A stretch of 64,000 nt of DNA from Lamellibrachia columna (GCA_963662155.1 OY759261.1:43131056-43195055); one strand, 5' to 3'. Numbered from the stretch's first letter, positions 1 through 12,329 are shown. Made by a program: numbers and translations. The notes: a model not told the origin generated them from the letters alone.

Positions 1-35
1 ATGGATGCATGGATGCATGGATGCATGGATGGATG
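1..35. repeat. ATGGATGC short tandem repeat
   Basis: The window opens with about four tandem copies of the octamer ATGGATGC that grade into ATGGATGG. The array probably continues to the left of the window. Confidence 0.8.
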
Positions 36-127
36 TGTTCAGATGGAAAGATGGACGGATCAGAGGCCAGTTTCATGAAAACAATAACTGTATTGGTTGT
101 AGATCAAAATGAATTGTGTGATCTGTC

Positions 128-225
128 GCATATGATGTACAATGTTACACATACATATGATGTACAATGTTACACATACATATGATGTACAATGTTACAC
201 ATATGATGTACAATGTTACACATGC
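128..225. repeat. Short minisatellite, about 4 units
   Basis: Four units of about 20-27 bp share the core ATATGATGTACAATGTTACA. The stretch around it (36-550) holds no recognisable gene. Confidence 0.8.
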
Positions 226-551
226 ACATGCATAACATCAATAATTAATTTTTTTGTGTATTTGAATAAATTATAAATGTTGTTGCCCAATTCCAAGACA
301 CTCTCCTTTTTGTAGTAGTGTCTGGCCACTGGACACAGGAGAGCCGGTAGGACAGAAACAGGTGGCTTGGTGAATTGTCTTTGACAATGTACAGTGCTGA
401 TCTCAAAATTGAAGTTGGCATGACACAGATGACACATGACACAGATGTTATTGTCCCTGGAAGAGGCTCTTTGTGACAGTTGGAAATTGAATTGATGGGA
501 TAATGGATGACATGCATAAATCTAGTAAATCTATTTAGTATTATTCCACAC

Positions 552-3526
552 AGTAGTGGAGGTACTATATTCAACCTAATAAGTAGTGGAGGTAATGTAT
601 TCAACCTAATAAGTAGTGGAGGTACTATATTCAACCTAATATGTAGTGGAGGTACTGTATTCGACCTAATAAGTAGTGGAGGTACTGTATTCGACCTAAT
701 AAGTAGTGGAGGTACTGTATTCGACCTAATAAGTAGTGGAGGTACTGTATTCGACCTAATAAGTAGTGGAGGTACTGTATTCGACCTAATAAGTAGTGGA
801 GGTACTGTATTCGACCTAATAAGTAGTGGAGGTACTGTATTCGACCTAATAAGTAGTGGAGGTACTGTATTCGACCTAATAAGTAGTGGAGGTACTGTAT
901 TCGACCTAATAAGTAGTGGAGGTACTGTATTCCACCTAATAAGTAGTGGAGGTACTGTATTCGACCTAATAAGTAGTGGAGGTACTGTATTCCACCTAAT
1001 AAGTAGTGGAGGTACTGTATTCCACCTAATAAGTAGTGGAGGTACTGTATTCCACCTAATAAGTAGTGGAGGTACTGTATTCGACCTAATAAGTAGTGGA
1101 GGTACTGTATTCGACCTAATATGTAGTGGAGGTACTGTATTCGACCTAATAAGTAGTGGAGGTACTGTATTCGACCTAATAAGTAGTGGAGGTACTGTAT
1201 TCCACCTAATAAGTAGTGGAGGTACTGTATTCGACCTAATAAGTAGTGGAGGTACTGTATTCGACCTAATAAGTAGTGGAGGTACTGTATTCGACCTAAT
1301 AAGTAGTGGAGGTACTGTATTCGACCTAATAAGTAGTGGAGGTACTGTATTCGACCTAATAAGTAGTGGAGGTAATGTATTCGACCTAATAAGTAGTGGA
1401 GGTACTGTATTCGACCTAATAAGTAGTGGAGGTACTGTATTCGACCTAATAAGTAGTGGAGGTACTGTATTCGACCTAATAAGTAGTGGAGGTACTGTAT
1501 TCGACCTAATAAGTAGTGGAGGTACTGTATTCGACCTAATAAGTAGTGGAGGTACTGTATTCAACCTAATAAGTAGTGGAGGTACTGTATTCGACCTAAT
1601 AAGTAGTGGAGGTACTGTATTCGACCTAATAAGTAGTGGAGGTACTGTATTCGACCTAATAAGTAGTGGAGGTACTGTATTCGACCTAATAAGTAGTGGA
1701 GGTACTGTATTCCACCTAATAAGTAGTGGAGGTACTGTATTCCACCTAATAAGTAGTGGAGGTACTGTATTCGACCTAATAAGTAGTGGAGGTACTGTAT
1801 TCGACCTAATATGTAGTGGAGGTACTGTATTCGACCTAATAAGTAGTGGAGGTACTGTATTCGACCTAATAAGTAGTGGAGGTACTGTATTCCACCTAAT
1901 AAGTAGTGGAGGTACTGTATTCCACCAAATAAGTAGTGGAGGTACTGTATTCCACCTAATAAGTAGTGGAGGTACTGTATTCCACCTAATAAGTAGTGGA
2001 GGTACTGTATTCCACCTAATAAGTAGTGGAGGTACTGTATTCGACCTAATAAGTAGTGGAGGTACTGTATTCGACCTAATATGTAGTGGAGGTACTGTAT
2101 TCGACCTAATAAGTAGTGGAGGTACTGTATTCGACCTAATAAGTAGTATTGGAAGTACTGTATTCCACCTAATAAGTAGTGGAGGTACTGTATTCCACCT
2201 AATAAGTAGTGGAGGTACTGTATTCGACCTAATAAGTAGTGGAGGTACTGTATTCCACCTAATAAGTAGTGGAGGTACTGTATTCGACCTAATATGTAGT
2301 GGAGGTACTGTATTCGACCTAATAAGTAGTGGAGGTACTGTATTCGACCTAATAAGTAGTGGAGGTACTGTATTCCACCTAATAAGTAGTGGAGGTACTG
2401 TATTCCACCTAATAAGTAGTGGAGGTACTGTATTCGACCTAATAAGTAGTGGAGGTACTGTATTCCACCTAATAAGTAGTGGAGGTACTGTATTCCACCT
2501 AATAAGTAGTGGAGGTACTGTATTCCACCTAATAAGTAGTGGAGGTACTGTATTCGACCTAATATGTAGTGGAGGTACTGTATTCGACCTAATAAGTAGT
2601 GGAGGTACTGTATTCGACCTAATAAGTAGTGGAGGTACTGTATTCCACCTAATAAGTAGTGGAGGTACTGTATTCCACCTAATAAGTAGTGGAGGTACTG
2701 TATTCCACCTAATAAGTAGTGGAGGTACTGTATTCGACCTAATAAGTAGTGGAGGTACTGTATTCCACCTAATAAGTAGTGGAGGTACTGTATTCCACCT
2801 AATAAGTAGTGGAGGTACTGTATTCGACCTAATAAGTAGTGGAGGTACTGTATTCCACCTAATAAGTAGTGGAGGTACTGTATTCCACCTAATAAGTAGT
2901 GGAGGTACTGTATTCCACCTAATAAGTAGTGGAGGTACTGTATTCCACCTAATAAGTAGTGGAGGTACTGTATTCCACCTAATAAGTAGTGGAGGTACTG
3001 TATTCGACCTAATAAGTAGTGGAGGTACTGTATTCCACCTAATAAGTAGTGGAGGTACTGTATTCCACCTAATAAGTAGTGGAGGTACTGTATTCGACCT
3101 AATAAGTAGTGGAGGTACTGTATTCGACCTAATAAGTAGTGGAGGTACTGTATTCCACCTAATAAGTAGTGGAGGTACTGTATTCCACCTAATAAGTAGT
3201 GGAGGTACTGTATTCCACCTAATAAGTAGTGGAGGTACTGTATTCCACCTAATAAGTAGTGGAGGTACTGTATTCCACCTAATAAGTAGTGGAGGTACTG
3301 TATTCGACCTAATAAGTAGTGGAGGTACTGTATTCGACCTAATAAGTAGTGGAGGTACTGTAGTCGACCTAATAAGTAGTGGAGGTACTGTATTCCACCT
3401 AATAAGTAGTGGAGGTACTGTATTCCACCTAATAAGTAGTGGAGGTACTGTATTCCACCTAATAAGTAGTGGAGGTACTGTATTCCACCTAATAAGTAGT
3501 GGAGGTACTGTATTCCACCTAATAAG
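552..3526. repeat. 30-bp satellite, about 99 units
   Basis: About 99 nearly perfect units of 30 bp (core AGTAGTGGAGGTACTGTATT followed by C-G/C-ACCTAATA) run without a break except for one 3-nt insertion near 2149-2158. Because 30 is a multiple of three and the unit has a stop-free frame on each strand, the array opens a 1023-codon frame on + and a 1094-codon frame on -. Both are periodic decapeptides with no domain, so I read them as by-products. Units fall into TTCGACC and TTCCACC types. The first type dominates left of about 1.7 kb and the second dominates to the right. A rarer ATGTAGT variant recurs at about 641, 1121, 1811, 2081, 2293 and 2563, spacings of 16, 23, 9, 7 and 9 units. This suggests block duplication. 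Confidence 0.95.
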
Positions 3527-3546
3527 CATACAGTATGTTAGAAAAA

Positions 3547-3547
<1 letters not shown>

Positions 3548-3577
<30 letters not shown>
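3548..3577. repeat. (TA)n microsatellite
   Basis: About 15 TA dinucleotides lie directly between the 30-bp satellite and the large inverted repeat. Confidence 0.9.
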
Positions 3578-3597
3578 ACCCTTAAAAATGATGAGGT

Positions 3598-4536
3598 CTA
3601 TATGCAGTCCATGTCTATGTATGTTGTAAAACTAGTATATTTACACTTGGGCAGACCCTTAAAAATGATGAGGTCTTTATATTCCCAGTCACACAGGTCC
3701 ATTTTCTACGCATGACAGACTCTTGCACATCAACGCAGCGCCTTCAGCTGTTTGCACAAATAAATTTTGCAAATATTGCCACTCTTCTTATTTTGCAATA
3801 GAACTAGTCAACCAAAATATCATTTCATTTTTTGTACAGTGTCACATTTAGTTCAAGGGGCATCTCCAAATGTAGAAGAGTTAAAATAAATGACTACTAC
3901 TGTTCAACATCTCAGGAATGAATTAGATGTTTCTAATATTTTACAAGTAGCAACAATATATATTGTCCCATAAATCTACTGTATAAAAACAGTTATATAA
4001 AATCAGGATTGTGCCACCCCCAGTAATAATAATCGATTTATTTCATAACACAAAATTCAGCAGGTTGTTATACTGGAATTTTTTTATTTCTCAACATAGC
4101 GATTATTATTACTGGGGGTAGCACAATCCTGATTTAATATAACTGTTTTTATACAGTAGATTTATGGGACAATACATATTGTTGTTACTTGTAAATTATT
4201 AGAACCATCTCATTCCTTCCTGAGATGTTGAACAGTAGTAATCATTTATTTTAACTGTTCTACATTTGGAGATGTCCTTTGAACTAAATGTGACACTGTA
4301 AACAAATTAAATGATATTTTGGTTGACTGGTTCTATTGCAAAATAAGAAGAGTGGCAATATTTGCAAAATTTATTTGTGCAAACAGCTGAATGCGCTGCG
4401 TTGATGTGCAAGAGTCTGTCATGCGTAGAAAATGGACCTGTGTGACTGGGAATATAAAGACCTCATCATTTTTAAGGGTCTGCCCAAGTGTAAATATACT
4501 AGTTTTACAACATACATAGACATGGACTGCATATAA
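3598..4536. repeat. Large inverted repeat (437-nt arms, 65-nt loop)
   Basis: The left arm 3598-4034 and the right arm 4100-4536 are reverse complements with only scattered mismatches, around an AT-rich loop at 4035-4099. Matching landmarks are ATGCAGTCCATGTCTATG on the left against CATAGACATGGACTGCAT on the right, and CCCCCAGTAATAATAATCG against CGATTATTATTACTGGGGG at the loop. The motif CCCTTAAAAATGATGAGGTC also occurs twice on the left, at 3579 and 3658. No transposase is seen. It may be a foldback element or an inverted duplication, and a transcript of it would form a long hairpin. Confidence 0.9.
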
Positions 4537-4748
4537 AGTCTGACCAATGAATCTTCTGTTTTGAAGGTGAAACATAACAGAGGTTTCATTAATCTGTCGT
4601 TTTATAAAATTTTTGATGGGAATTATACTATAGCAATAGAGAAACATGACAGAGATTAGAACACTGTTAATTTATATATACTTTGAGAACCAAAAATTCA
4701 TAGCATTTTGTTATTGTAATGGTATGAAATTCCCAACTGCATATCAAC

Positions 4749-5345
4749 TAACCAATGAAAATCACTGTATCCTTTAAACTGAATGAAGACAGATTTTCAT
4801 TGGTTGACAGATACAGAGCTAGTTGGGGGTTTTGTATAATTAAAATGCACAAATTTTGTTTCTCAATGTAGATTTAAATTAACAATGTTTCATGTTTTAA
4901 TCCTTATTGCTGTAGTCTGTTTATCATAAAAAATTGTATAAACTGAAATTTGACAGACCACTAAATTGTGCATTGAAATTTGACAGACCGATAAATCATC
5001 CATTGAAATTTGATAGACCAATAAATCATCCTTTGAATTTTTACAGACCAAAAAAGCATCCATTGAAATTTGACAGACCAATAAATCATCCGTTGAAATT
5101 TGACAGACCAAAAAATCGTCTGTTGAAATTTTACAGACCAATAAATTGTCTGTTGAAATTTTACAGACCAATAAATGGTCTGTTGAAATTTTACAGACCA
5201 ATAAATCGTCTGTTGAAATTTGACAGACCAATAAATCGTCTGTTGAAATTTGACAGACCAATAAATCAACTGGTGAAAAATGTATAGTTTCACCTTCAAA
5301 TGTGAAGATTTATTATGTTGTCAGTTTATCGATCTGTCTGTACTA
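4749..5345 (+). repeat. Dispersed element A, copy 1, with internal 30-bp minisatellite
   Basis: The flanks (a TTTAAACTG stretch, a TTATTGCTGTAGT stretch, then CACCTTCAAATGTGAAGATTTATT) recur at 22.93-23.12 kb and, inverted, at 50.85-51.13 kb. The other copies have a single ACAGACCAATAA/CAGACCAATCA core. Here that core is expanded into about 11 units of 30 bp (4966-5280; unit TTGAAATTTGACAGACCAAT plus 10 nt). A small stem (ACCAATGAAAATC at 4750 against GATTTTCATTGGT at 4793) lies at the left end. The open frames across it are decapeptide repeats and not genes. Confidence 0.8.
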
Positions 5346-6600
5346 GATAGGTTAAATTCATCGGAAAATGAGTCCGATACAAGACGAGAAAAAAAATCTA
5401 ATTGAAAGGGAATCTATGATGTTTACCTGTGTTTAGGGAAAGCTGCTGGAGTGAGAATAGAGTAGGCTCCATGTAGTGTGGAATGAACTGTTTACCACAA
5501 CATCAGGAACATCAACAGTCAGTCCTGGAATGCCATAGACTGGTACTAAAGATTGATGATACATGTGTACTGGGTTTGTGTCTGGAGAATAGTTTACACC
5601 ATAAAATGGATGAATTGCTTTGTGGACTAAAGGACGGTATAGAGTGATAATCCAGTCTGGTGTTATTTGACACTTATAAGGTATTAGGATTATAGGTAAC
5701 ATAATTGTGCAGATGTCAGTTGTATAAAATCAACAACATGTGAATTGATTAGAATTATTACATAATGATGTTGGCGTTTTTAGAAATAATTGGTTAAAAT
5801 TTATATCAGTAAAAATAACATAATATACTTTTGGGGAACCTAATACAGGGTGCATACTCAACTTAATAATCAGGTAATTTATTATAATTTTTGAAGACCT
5901 AGAGAGCGCAGACCACAGTTTGTTTTCCCATTGGTGGCCATGTTAACATTTTACAACAGTGTAAGAAACTGTGACCATCAAAAAAAAAATCAACACACCC
6001 ATTAGCACTATATTACCAATGTGCCGAACAAGTTTCATCAAAGTCACATAAATCCAGCTGTTTTATTCATTTTGCAAAGATACAACATATTAATATGCCG
6101 GTGTTTTGGGAATGTCGTCAACAAAATACCTATGCTTCTTCAAATCCACTTCTTACTGCAACATCGCAATGCCAAAAGTGTGACATTTCAAATGTTCCAA
6201 CCTTGCTGGCTGACTGCAGTTACTTCTTAGCAAATAAATCACTGAAATCGGCTGAATTGCTTATTTTAGACATTACATTTGTGAGAAACACTTCTGGAAG
6301 TCTAACTGTAGTCTGACCTCTCAACATGTCCCCCACCACCTCTGGCATACTAGTCCACATAACTAGGTTAAGTGATAAAAGACAGACAACTCGTAAATAC
6401 AGAGCTGTTGATATAAATAGACAGTGGTGTTTTCCAGAATATCACTGCCCACATGGTTCCTCTGGTAAGTAAACACTCACTGCTGAATACACCATGTCCA
6501 ACTTAGGTACAAGGCATTGACTGCGGAAATCAGTGGCTAAGATGCTCATAAGTATGATGCATATTTGGACAAATATGTGGCATTTATGTGTGTGTGTATG
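5346..6600. other. No gene recognised
   Basis: This is AT-rich sequence with only short open frames (at most 89 codons), none with a recognisable domain or a convincing splice-site pair. Confidence 0.5.
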
Positions 6601-6606
6601 TGTGTC

Positions 6607-6627
6607 TATATATATATATATATAGAT

Positions 6628-6685
<58 letters not shown>
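6607..6685. repeat. (TA)n microsatellite
   Basis: TA dinucleotides with one GATAGA interruption follow a short TGTG run. The poly-Ile/Tyr open frame on the minus strand is an artefact of this tract. Confidence 0.9.
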
Positions 6686-6694
<9 letters not shown>

Positions 6695-8402
6695 GTCAAA
6701 AATTATAATAGTTTGTGCAATGATTTCGCCAAAACTAAATAATTTTTTTTACTACAAGCCCATGCAGTAGTGGATGCTAAATGTCGTGAAAGAATCAAAT
6801 TAAGGAAGGACCTTTAAAGAATTTAACGCTAATTAACAAGCATTAGGTTTTCCTTGTGAAGGTAGGAGGGGTCAGTGTATAGCCGCACACCTTCCAATAA
6901 AATGCTACTTTCAGTGAAGCTCGGATGTACTCAAAGTGTTGGTAATGTCACAAATATGAACACTTAATAACATCAAAATGCAATAAAGTATTGCAAAATC
7001 GTAAAATCTGAGATAATGTGAGAATTTTAAGACATGCATTTATTGTATATACAAATAAACGTTACATGTAAATGAATGTTTGATATCATGCTTATTTACA
7101 AATTTTATATTGTTTTAATAATAGTTACCGATGTTCGATCTTTTTAAAATTTAGACATGTATATGTCCCTTTAAAAAGTCATAATATATTGGTTGTGACT
7201 ATGAGTGTATAGGGTCCCTGTCTGACACATTCTCTCTCTGCATTGTAGTCAGTATCGCTTTAAAATTAGATTACTTTATGGGATTCCAAGAACCAACTGG
7301 TGAAATAATAAACAGCAACTGTAGCCTTCTTGAAGATGCAGGGCATGTATGATGGCTGCAGATTAGTATGCCTGTGTTATTCTGCAGATCATCTTCAGAT
7401 TTAGTCCTAGCGGGATATTCTTGGTTTGTAAGGCTGCAGATTAGCGTAGTTTCCTGGAGGGATGGGGATCCTCCAGACATCACTGTGAAAACAGATAACG
7501 CAATCTAATGTTAATTTTGCTGTGTATATATATTTCAGGATTTGGCGAATTCATTACATCTTTTGAATAATCAAATGTGTGTGAGTTGAATTTTGGTAGA
7601 GAAGAGTTTTGGTGGACGTGCAAAGTACATTTCCTAATATGGTCACCTACAACCCTATTTGTTTCCAGATGTTGACAGAAATTGACATAGCAGCAGATAT
7701 TTCGAGGGGTCATTGGGCTATGGCTCCCCTTTGGCTTATTTTTTTATTTTTTTATTATACCCGTTGTACCACTACATGATGCTTGAGGCGATACTCCCTT
7801 TACAGCTGACCACAACTAAACTTGGAGGTAGTATAGTGAGTTTAGAGATCGAGACCACCAGCTTTATGATATAACATCTTCACTGCTAGATGGAGCAACA
7901 GGTGTAGTTTCAATCATTTTATTGATTCCTTCATTGACGAACGATGCCTGAATGAATAGTAGATACTGAAGACAGAATGGCAAGGCAGAAAAATGTCAGA
8001 TGTCCTCATTTCTCTTGTTGGGTCACAATGAAAAACAGCACATTCCTCTGGTGTGTACTTGGTAAACCACTATGAATTTGCCAAGCAGGCTGGAAGAATT
8101 TGTGCAGGTTAGAGAGTTGAGAACTTTCATTATCACATCAACTTGCCAGGAACCAAACACCTGCTGTTTTCTCATTTAAGGACAGGTGTAACCCCTAGAT
8201 TGGATAATTAAAAAAATGCAAATTGGGATTTTTCCACAAGATTTATTTCACATTATCATTTTACATGTACTAAAAATTCCACATCTGAAAGAAGCTTATC
8301 AATATCAAGAAATGTGCATTTTAGTGGCTGTTTATAATGTATAGGTAATTACATTTTTCAAATGCCATTTTTTTCATTTAATTTTTTTTCATTTCCAGGG
8401 TC
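6686..8402. other. No gene recognised
   Basis: Unique-looking AT-rich sequence. The right end, 8360-8402, is a T-rich tract ending in TTTCCAGG, which could be a splice acceptor for the exon-like segment that follows. Confidence 0.4.
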
Positions 8403-8497
8403 TTATGACACGATATCTGGAAAAGTTTTTGGTTGATGTGTACAAAAATTATCGTATCACTAAAGCTCTTCAAGATGAATCACGGGAACTACAATGA
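8400..8497 (+). CDS. Possible terminal exon, unknown protein
   Basis: A long T-rich tract ending in CATTTCCAG is followed by a frame of about 32 codons to a TGA at 8495-8497. The frame begins Gly-Leu-Met-Thr-Arg-Tyr-Leu-Glu-Lys and ends Asp-Glu-Ser-Arg-Glu-Leu-Gln. The composition (charged and aromatic, balanced codons) looks protein-like, and the acceptor is strong. I do not recognise the family and no partner exon was found. It does not resemble the missing N-terminus of the C7orf25 family. This is an inference from splice signal and composition only. Confidence 0.25.
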
Positions 8498-8565
8498 TTG
8501 ATATGGTTAAATGTTTACAGAGATAAGGCACATTTTGTCCATGATGAAACTATGTTTATGTAACG

Positions 8566-8642
8566 TTTGTAGGGAGGGAGGCAGGGGGAGGATGGGAGAG
8601 GAGGAGGGGGAGGGAGGCAGGGACAGGAGGGGAGGGGGAGAG
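8566..8642. repeat. Purine-rich GGGAGG tract
   Basis: An imperfect G-rich run of GGGAGG, GCAGGG and GGAGGGGG units. It has several runs of three or more G, so it could form a quadruplex on the plus strand. Confidence 0.7.
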
Positions 8643-8739
8643 ATACTGAGCCGTGACAGAAGCACCAATATGTCTGCTAGAGAGACAAAGGCAGAGAGAC
8701 CAAGAGCAAGCAGTGACCAGTGGCCAGGTAAACATCTAA

Positions 8740-8943
8740 GTATCGCCAGAGGCTCGTTCACTGAAGAGATACTGCTAATTGTCAACAACCTCAGAAATGA
8801 CCCTGTGTTAAGATACAAGACTGTTTTCTCAGAACTTCTCATAACATCATTTCCACAATTAGAAGAGACTGGAATAAGGCACGTCTTGCTGTTGCCATCA
8901 GATCTGCAGTCAGCATTAAGCAGCAAGTCCAAGAAACGCTAAT
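8740..8943 (+). CDS. Possible coding segment, unknown protein
   Basis: The C-terminal two-thirds of a 143-codon open frame (8511-8942) has protein-like composition after about 8740: Ser-Phe-Thr-Glu-Glu-Ile-Leu-Leu-Ile-Val followed by a helical-looking run, ending in Ser-Lys-Ser-Lys-Lys-Arg and a stop. An AG at the end of TATCGCCAG (about 8747) could be an acceptor. The N-terminal half of the frame is the purine-rich tract and is probably non-coding. I do not recognise the protein. It may be a chance frame. Confidence 0.2.
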
Positions 8944-9267
8944 AGAGCGTGATTCTGGGATATCTGCAATGTAATTGATACACAATCATAGCCGAAATTA
9001 GTCTACTTCTTTACCATTAATTATATTCATTACCATAGTTCGAGGGTCCTCCTGTTAGTGCATATGGGGACAGATAACTATTTTACCTCTGGTTCATGGC
9101 ATATGAATGAAGTGCAGGTGATTTTGAGACAGTACCCCTTTTTACAATTTTGTGCCCCCTGGATGATATTTTTTAAGAGAAAATAGCCACATTTGACGAC
9201 CATGACATTTATGTTGTGCACCAATTGAAATTTACAGTGGGTGATTGGCAACATGTTATCGTAGGAT

Positions 9268-9346
<79 letters not shown>

Positions 9347-9790
9347 GGCACCACACCGTACGTAATTACCCACTAGAAGGTTGGGAGTTATGCATAAATT
9401 AGAACAATGATCACATGATGTAAGGGGGGAACCTGTATAAAAAGAGGTGACATAGCAGGATCGTGGTCTTCTTCCAGGTGTGTTTTGGGTCTGTGATTGT
9501 GTGGAAGGCTCTTGGTCAGGGTAGATGCCTGGGTAGTACGCGCGCAAGTAGCACTCTCCTTGATAGCTTAAAGATATTCTAAATTTTACATAGCTGGGAC
9601 TGTTTTATAAGCCAGGAGTTTTTAATTGTTGCATTAAATCTGTGTGCAAATTGGAATTGCTTTGTGGTCATGCTTTTTGTTAGTTTGAGATAATAGCCGT
9701 AAACGGTTATGTTTAATCTAATCCCCTTTCCCTCTGTTGGCTGTTCCCTATTACAATAATATGTAAAATGGGAGCAGTATGATTATATGC
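8944..9790. other. Intergenic, with a (TA)n tract at 9269-9343
   Basis: The stretch contains about 37 TA dinucleotides at 9269-9343. Nothing else is recognised. Minus-strand open frames over the tract are poly-Ile/Tyr artefacts. Confidence 0.7.
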
Positions 9791-9792
9791 AC

Positions 9793-9978
9793 ATGTCAGT
9801 GACTGTAGGATCCCTTGTATCAGTGACTGTCGGATCCCTTGTGTCAGTGAGTCAGTGACTGTAGGATCCCTTGTATCAGTGACTGTCGGATCCCTTGTGT
9901 CAGTGAGTCAGTTACTGTAGGATCCCTTGTATCAGTGACTGTAGGATCCCTTGTGTCAGTGACTGTAGGATCCCTTGC
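9793..9978. repeat. 24-bp minisatellite with GGATCC
   Basis: About seven units of roughly 24 bp (TCAGTGACTGTAGGATCCCT plus TGTA or TGTG). Two of the units carry an extra TCAGTGAG, giving a 67-bp higher-order step. Confidence 0.9.
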
Positions 9979-10231
9979 GCATGAAGACATGATGTAGTTG
10001 TTTTGGATGCCATTTGATAGGGAGCATCTTGTATGTTGATTTTATTTGGAAAAATGAGAGAATATGACAACTTTTGTCCAACAGGTTGATGAAAGACCAC
10101 ACACCTGTAATATATTAACACAACTGATTTTTAGAATAATCAGAATAAAAATGTTCGAACAGCTTTAAAAAACGTTAACATTGTTACCAATAAGATAATA
10201 AATAGTAACGTATATATATAATCTGCTACAG

Positions 10232-10418
10232 TATTGTTAGGTGATGTTATTTATGAAGAAGATGTTGTTTGATAGATTTTGTGGAATCTGTACCACCCTC
10301 AAGCGAAACCATTATTTGTTAAGGTTCTCAGATTTACATAATGATTTTCTATCCATGAAGATTAACAGCCCCACAACTGACAGTTCTGGGATTTATTTAT
10401 CCCAACAGTACCCAGAAA
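10232..10418 (+). CDS. Possible internal exon, unknown protein
   Basis: The segment lies between an acceptor-like TATTGTTAG and a good donor (AATAGT|GTAAGTGC, about 10417). The frame contains Leu-Arg-Phe-Ser-Asp-Leu-His-Asn-Asp-Phe and Asp-Ser-Ser-Gly-Ile-Tyr-Leu-Ser-Gln-Gln. Composition is plausible for protein, but I recognise no family and no linked exon. It does not match the missing start of the C7orf25 family. A chance open frame remains possible. Confidence 0.2.
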
Positions 10419-10429
10419 TAGTGTAAGTG

Positions 10430-12320
10430 CATGCAAGTCTACTCTTGATTTTACTGCAAAGCAAAATAGTTTTTGTACTGATGTAGTCCCTGGATATCAG
10501 CGATAGTGACAGGGACTTGTCAATTCTTGCCAGTGCACTTGGGTCTATGGTTTGATTGGAGAACTGGTGGATGTAAAATAGGCTCCTACTTGACGAGGGA
10601 AAACCTTTATAAAGTACATATGAAATATAAATAAGTTAAACAAACAAATAAATAATTAAATATCTATAAATGGTATGTAAATCACCACTGCACACAATAA
10701 AGTGCTCGTGCCCATCTACAATATTTATACAAGTGGTTGTACATTTGATCAAATCCAAAAAAAATAAGTTTTATTTACCGATATGTTTGCCATTTTTGTC
10801 AGAAATTATCTGCTAAACCTGGGGTTATAATAAATACTGTTTCATGTTGAGTCAATAAACAGTTAGTCAAAATGATTTATGACTACATCAGCAGATGTGT
10901 TTGGCATAAAACGAACATTTGGCAAAGGCACATGATAAACACCAACAGATGCTACACTTTGGAGTTGTTTTGTGGCCTGTCAGATGCACAGATAATGTCA
11001 ACCAATCTCTGTGTCAATTGTTAATGCCACCTGATGACGTCAATGTCAGATTTATATAGGCGTGGAACTTTTGTTGAGTTTCCAGAATATCAACAAAAAG
11101 TATGTATTGATTTATATGAATAGTAGCTAACCAGTGCTTGAAAGATCACCAGATAAAATCTCTCAATGCAAGATGAAAATACTTTTTTATTTTATTATTA
11201 AAAGTGTCTGATTCAGTCTTTAATTAAATCTGGGATATTGTGACAGCCAGTGACAGGCTGTGACAGCCATCTGTATAATTACCAAGCAACGTCTGAAAAG
11301 GATGATTTTCGAAGGCACCAAATCCAACTGGTGTTCACTGTATAGACAAGAAAATTATTTTATCAAAGAAATATCACAGTTTACTGGGGTCAGGCCACTA
11401 TTGAAATGAATGTTAAAAGTGATGCAGGTAATTCCAGACTGTGTGCAAAGTAGTAATAGTAGTAGTAAAGGCTATATTTCACAATTTTGTGATTTTCAAT
11501 GGGCCATCAATCACATCCACTCTTACATACACAGTTATGTAACGAAGATAAAACATACACGTCAAAACAATATATAAACAAAATAAAACATAAATAAATA
11601 CCTTCGTAAAACATGTTATTACAAACATAAAAAATTCTTTATATAAATCAATATTTTATATCAATTAATTCAATTAAAACCATTAAGTAAAATTAATCAA
11701 TTTACAGTTTAAAAAATATATATATATATATATATATATATACATTTATAATTTTAAATTTTGCTCCACAAATGTTTGAAGTTGCAATATTGCAGATTGG
11801 CTGAAAATTTCCATTTTCATACATTGCGCTACTTTGTCAAATTAATGCTGCTCTTTTTGAGAGTTGTGTTTTTAAGCCAATCAGGATTTTCCTTCTATTT
11901 ATATTTTCACAAAACAGATAGTTGCTAAGGAGAATGTGAAATTCAAAATAAAAATGTGATTGTGTTTTACAACATTGCAAAACTCTTTTAATGTTGTTTC
12001 TGATAAAGTAAAAAAAAAAAATTGTCAAATGCAACATTTGGTTGATTAGGATATCAAAACACGTATTGTTGTGACCAACCTGTGAATAGGTTCTTTGACT
12101 GTCTGTCAGAGGAGAGATTGAGTCACTGAGCTCTGATCTCCTGCCAGTTCTCCTGGTAGTGGTTGAAGACTGCCACTGACACTGTCTTATCACTGATATC
12201 TTTGGTGGTTTTTATAAGCCTGTCAGACTTCTAGAATCCGCATAATCAATAGGAAAGTGGGCAAGACAGGAGTCTCCTTTCATTCCATGACCAAGCCCTG
12301 CTGAAGAGGACATTTGGACA
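10430..12320. other. Non-coding, contains dispersed repeat B copy
   Basis: No gene is recognised. The segment 11300-11450 (GAAGGCACCAAATCCAACTG to CAGACTGTGTGCAAAG) is a diverged copy of 18.09-18.24 kb. A (TA)n tract lies at 11716-11741. Confidence 0.6.
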
Positions 12321-12329
12321 ATGAAGAGT

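Noticed and set aside
245..3578. Two ORFs of more than 1000 codons on opposite strands
   Set aside because: They consist of one decapeptide repeated about 99 times, driven by the 30-bp unit. There is no domain, start context or splice evidence.
5433..5702. 89-codon minus-strand ORF
   Set aside because: No domain, no splice signals in phase, and composition typical of AT-rich non-coding DNA.
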